This document shows positions 60,988 through 64,000 of a DNA stretch of 64,000 nucleotides, one piece after another (position 1 is the first letter of the stretch; each line of letters opens with the position of its first letter). Origin of the DNA: Cyclina sinensis (lineage: Eukaryota > Mollusca > Bivalvia > Venerida > Veneridae); the NCBI GenBank assembly GCA_012932295.1, contig JAAONU010000006.1, positions 33,382,882 to 33,446,881 of the forward strand. Direction: 5' to 3'. The notes beneath the pieces are model-generated. The model ran no database searches. It saw nothing but the letters and a program-made list of their open reading frames with translations, and was not told the DNA's origin. The translations under genes and the position numbers were made by a program.

Positions 60988-61313
60988 AATTTTTAATCTT
61001 ACCAGTGTTTAGTTCACAGTGATTTTTTTTTGGATACTTTCCTATACACTCATACGATCATGAAAGTTTCGTGATAAACATCACCGTCGGTGAAAGTATT
61101 TCAAATACACTGTAATTATACACCGTTACAGCTATTTCACATGCATTTTAAAGTAAAGAATTATATTGTATTAAAACCTATATACCGGTTAAGTTATGCA
61201 CGAGAAAACCGTGTTTTTTCCGCACGCAGAAATTGTGTTTAATTCCATATATTGTGCATATAAAGATTTTTGTACATATTTATTCTTAAACAGTACTTCA
61301 AGCAGTGATCAAA
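60988..61313 (+). other. Spacer between pol and the 3' ORF
   Basis: 326 bp of AT-rich sequence with no ORF continuity from pol. It contains TACCGGTTAAGTTATGC and a CACCGTCGGTGAAAGT palindrome-like stretch. It could hold a promoter or splice acceptor for the downstream ORF (for example CTTCAAGCAG before 61,305), but nothing decisive is visible. Confidence 0.4.
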
Positions 61314-62267
61314 ATGCCTTTGCATACTTGCAGAGATTGTGGCAAAATATATCATCACCAGCGTAGCATAAGTAGGCATATGAAAGAGCGTCATACCAGA
61401 ACTGAACACTGGCGATGTGTTAATCCGGAATGTTCGTTGAAATTTATTCGGAAAAGTTATATGTGCAAACACCTTATTTTATTGCATGGTGTGTATCCGG
61501 TGGAGGCTCGCGAACTTTCTCGTGAAGTGCGTCCGGTCGGCGAGAGGTCTCAGGCTTACTATGAGGATATAAGAGAGGATGAATCTTCATTCGATTTCTT
61601 AGCCGAATTAGAGGAGCTTCAACGTGAATCAATAAATGATTTTGATGTGGACTTACTAATGTCAGAAGAATGTGACATGAGTGAAGGGGAAAGCACTACA
61701 AAGAACTGTGATAGTATTGTCGCAGTTGATGCAAAAGAAAATAGTGCACGCGAGGAAAGTGAAAATAAAGTTCAAAATGAAAGTGAATATACTGTTCAAA
61801 ATGAAAGAGAAAATAAAGTTCAAAATGAAAATGAAGATAGTGTTCTAAATGAATCTGATGATGTAGTTGTTGGAGAAAATGGTGTGAATGTTGGATCTGG
61901 TGCAGATGTGAATAGCAGTGTTAGTAATGAAAGTGTTAGTGGTATCGGTGAAAATGCGGGTGATGAAAATGTTAATGTAAGTGTAGAATGCAATGATGCC
62001 AGTGCTTGCGATGGAATTACGCAGGATTATAATGACATATCATCCGCAGATGAGGGTAATGATGCAAGTGATAATGGTGTTATCGTTATCAGCGATGACG
62101 ACGATGCCGAGGGATCTGGAGATCGATCAATCTGCAGAGATTACGCTACGAAAAGACTTGTTAGCCAGTGGACATACACCATAAGAAAGACGTACACGTA
62201 TCATGGTGAACAGGTTGTTCATGAACAGTTAGATACTAACTTTGATGTGTGGAATTATGAAATATAG
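61314..62267 (+). CDS. Intact accessory ORF: two C2H2 zinc fingers, acidic repeat linker, SUMO-interaction-like motif
   Basis: 317 codons from ATG 61,314 (A at -3; an in-frame GTG lies at 61,305) to TAG 62,265, without interruption. Finger 1 is C6-C9-H22-H27 (CX2CX12HX4H). Finger 2 is C35-C40-H53-H58 (CX4CX12HX4H). Residues 60-147 are acidic (SSFDFLAELEELQ; DVDLLMSEECDMSEGE). Residues 148-179 are four copies of an 8-residue repeat E-x-E-x2-V-x-N, encoded by a 24 bp tandem repeat (61,755-61,850). A Gly/Asn/Ser/Asp-rich stretch follows. GVIVISDDDD (VIVI at 256-259) has the hydrophobic-plus-acidic layout of a SUMO-interacting motif. The C-terminus is Tyr/Trp-rich (SQWTYTIRKTYTYHGEQ). It lies between pol and the 3' LTR on the coding strand. 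The product is probably a DNA- or RNA-binding nuclear protein; function is inference. It is not an envelope: no signal peptide or membrane segment. It could be a captured host gene. Confidence 0.85.
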   Translation: MPLHTCRDCGKIYHHQRSISRHMKERHTRTEHWRCVNPECSLKFIRKSYMCKHLILLHGVYPVEARELSREVRPVGERSQAYYEDIREDESSFDFLAELEELQRESINDFDVDLLMSEECDMSEGESTTKNCDSIVAVDAKENSAREESENKVQNESEYTVQNERENKVQNENEDSVLNESDDVVVGENGVNVGSGADVNSSVSNESVSGIGENAGDENVNVSVECNDASACDGITQDYNDISSADEGNDASDNGVIVISDDDDAEGSGDRSICRDYATKRLVSQWTYTIRKTYTYHGEQVVHEQLDTNFDVWNYEI

Positions 62268-62449
62268 TAAAGTTAAAGGCTGAACATTTGTATCATGTAA
62301 ATGCTATCTGAAACAGTTATTAATTGTAAAATAGTTGATTTGTTTTGCAATGCACTATTGTTAACCTTTCTATAAACTAAATCGTTATATAACTGAAATA
62401 TTGTTGAAACAAATTATGTATTAAATACTTGGTTACTTTCCGGCAGGAG
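62268..62449 (+). other. Untranslated tail before the 3' LTR
   Basis: 182 bp AT-rich. The 14 bases before the LTR read CTTTCCGGCAGGAG. Only the last eight are purine-biased, so a polypurine tract is weak or degraded. Confidence 0.5.
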
Positions 62450-62791
62450 TGTCGTGAATGTCACGATTTCGGTTAATGTCCCGCCGGTGTGTGACTACCG
62501 GCGGTGTTGGTGTCTGCCGTCGGTGTGCATGTTTTTCTTCTTTTTCCATGCTTTTTACGTGATTTGGTCTACTTATGTAATGTAACTAGTATATAAGGCG
62601 CAACTTTTTTCCTTTTTTTTTGAGCCCTTTTCAGTTAGTTTGATATGTTACATACGAAATAAATACATTATAACATGGAATAAATTTTATTGGGAAACTG
62701 ATTACTTTTACTTGGATTTTATATAGCTCTCCCGAAGTTTGGTTTTTAAAATGTGTGTTAAAATTCCAATGTGGTCTAACACGTCGCCACA
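62450..62791 (+). repeat. 3' LTR (342 bp)
   Basis: It aligns end to end with the 5' LTR, same TGTCG start and CCACA end. It keeps the TCGTGA-ATG-TCACGA inverted repeat (62,452-62,466), the TATATAAG box (62,590-62,597) and AATAAA (62,658-62,663). The AATAAA is the likely polyadenylation signal for transcripts including the 3' ORF. The 82-codon minus-strand frame overlapping its end is chance. Confidence 0.95.
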
Positions 62792-62796
62792 AGCAA

Positions 62797-64000
62797 ACAA
62801 TCTGATTAATGTTAATGGATATTCAGACTTATTAGATTGTGCTCTATCTTTTGGCCCACAGTGACTGTCTTGCAATTTTGATACTGTATTTTTATGAATT
62901 TTCACAGATATCATGAGAAATATGTCCCCTGCATATACATTTCTTGAATCTTGCAACTGGTGAACTCTGGCTTTTCCTCATTTTGCAGTTACTGGGACAG
63001 ACTTTCATGCAAACAGTTTTTCACTGATCTAAACAACCTGGGATTGAGATTTTTGTATGACCCAGTTTCAAAATTTGCCAAAATTTTTGCCAGGTTTTAG
63101 ATATTACTCTGTAGAATATATATGTGACTTTTATAGATCTAATAATGTTTTCTTTTGGTGCGTGCTAGAGATTTAGATAACAAAAACAAATACCAGTTTT
63201 TTGAAAGTCAATATTCAAAGCTGAATATGACAGCATAGAAAAGCTTGTTGGATGTGCAGGCAATATCATTTAGTGAAACTAGAATGTTTTAATTTTGTTA
63301 CTAAAAAGTTTACATCCAGTCAACTGGTTTTTAAGGAAAAGGTATGAAAAAGTGTACGGTAATTATTTTAGAAATCAGCAAAACATTTATTTTTGCACTG
63401 ACCTTGGCTGCCAATAAACTCAAGAGAGTATGAAGTCAAACATATTTCAGGACTTTTCCATTAGAATTTGGTGATAAAATGTGACATACAATGTATTCTG
63501 AAGGTTTCTACGGTTCTGAGCTGTTGACCTGGCATTTGAACAAACATGGCCTATTCACAATGTTCACAATGTTTTCCTTTTACCTTGCATTCAAGCATGG
63601 CCCAGTTTAAAAATTTTCTCATTTTTTTTCATTTGATTTAAGCTGGTCCCGTAGTATCTGAGCAACTATGACACAACTTTGAAGTTTTCCATGGCATCAG
63701 CAGGGATAATTTCTGAGCATATATCACTGAAACTGGTCCCAAAATGTGGCCTCACTGGTGTTTACAAGGTAACATGTTGACGACCAATACACACAACATA
63801 CGACATGTGACAACAACCAATGATGGACAAACAGCCAGTCACAAAAGCTCACCCAGAGGCCAGCAAAGCCTAAAATCTGCATCTATTAGATAAATACAAA
63901 TGAAAAATGGAGGAATCAGTACACAAATAAGTCTCCTAAAGATTGTATTCAAAGATCATTTAAAATCAAAACCACTCAAAAGCTATCAATACATCATTGT
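62797..64000. other. Noncoding DNA with fragments of dispersed repeats
   Basis: 63,030-63,880 contains GACCCAGTTTCAAAATTTGCC, CTTGACCTGGC-like and CAAAAGCTCACCCAGAGG phrases of the 38.3 kb repeat type. This is the type of repeat the LTR element inserted into. The last ~110 bases loosely resemble 47,560-47,900. No gene. Confidence 0.5.

Larger units (their letters stand above)
55218..62791 (+). mobile_element. BEL/Pao LTR retrotransposon, degenerate pol with intact 3' ORF
   Basis: A 7,574 bp element bounded by LTRs starting TGTCG and ending CCACA. Flanks AGGAA (55,213-55,217) and AGCAA (62,792-62,796) match at 4 of 5 bases, an imperfect target duplication. Order: LTR, primer binding site, gag, protease, RT, RNase H, integrase, extra ORF, LTR. 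The RT-before-integrase order, the DSGSQR protease motif, the TDSQCVLQW RNase H motif and the C-terminal integrase block are characteristic of BEL/Pao. About a dozen lesions make gag-pol non-functional. LTR divergence near 5% by hand alignment means it is not a new insertion. It landed in an older dispersed repeat. Confidence 0.95.

Noticed and set aside
61305..61313. GTG at 61,305 as the start of the zinc-finger ORF
   Set aside because: Eukaryotic initiation at the ATG three codons later (61,314), with A at -3, is far more likely.
61993..62184. 63-codon Met-rich frame inside the zinc-finger ORF
   Set aside because: An alternate-frame shadow of the GATGATGCN-rich acidic region of the real ORF.
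1..64000. tRNA, rRNA or snRNA genes
   Set aside because: I looked for A/B-box pairs and conserved rRNA words and saw none that were convincing. A covariance-model scan would be needed to exclude them.

Overview
The window looks like intergenic or intronic DNA from an animal, most likely a bivalve mollusc. It is AT-rich and crowded with short dispersed repeats. Several of these are arrays of ~145-160 bp units that end in a (GGAC)n-type microsatellite and a small hairpin, an architecture known from the bivalve 'pearl'/Helentron-like non-autonomous elements. There is no bacterial gene organisation. I found no convincing host exon, tRNA or rRNA. The species call is an inference from repeat style only.

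Layout. 1-9 kb is unassigned AT-rich DNA with small tandem repeats. 9-21 kb holds four diverged copies of a ~200-280 bp dispersed repeat, a hairpin-rich MITE, a ten-unit 145 bp array (14.5-16.1 kb), a 1,225 bp terminal-inverted-repeat element with a degenerate zinc-finger ORF (16,996-18,220) and a 91 bp tandem array. 21-36 kb is a run of pearl-like arrays. 37.8-43.6 kb has a 31 bp array, a second MITE and a ~1.9 kb minisatellite of 41 bp units with higher-order structure. 44-55 kb contains an old ~8 kb-spaced segmental duplication, more dispersed elements, and a hAT-like 844 bp element with a perfect 8 bp target duplication.

The only substantial coding material is a BEL/Pao LTR retrotransposon at 55,218-62,791. 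Its LTRs (349 and 342 bp) differ by roughly 5%. Its gag-protease-RT-RNase H-integrase region is a pseudogene with about a dozen stops, frameshifts and one internal deletion. Between the dead pol and the 3' LTR lies an uninterrupted 317-codon ORF. It encodes two C2H2 zinc fingers, an acidic repeat-containing linker and a sequence that looks like a SUMO-interacting motif. This accessory gene is the most interesting item in the window.

A second theme is that unrelated-looking repeat arrays share a ~145 bp periodicity and a common sequence skeleton. Many units carry clustered AGGTCA-type nuclear-receptor half-sites.
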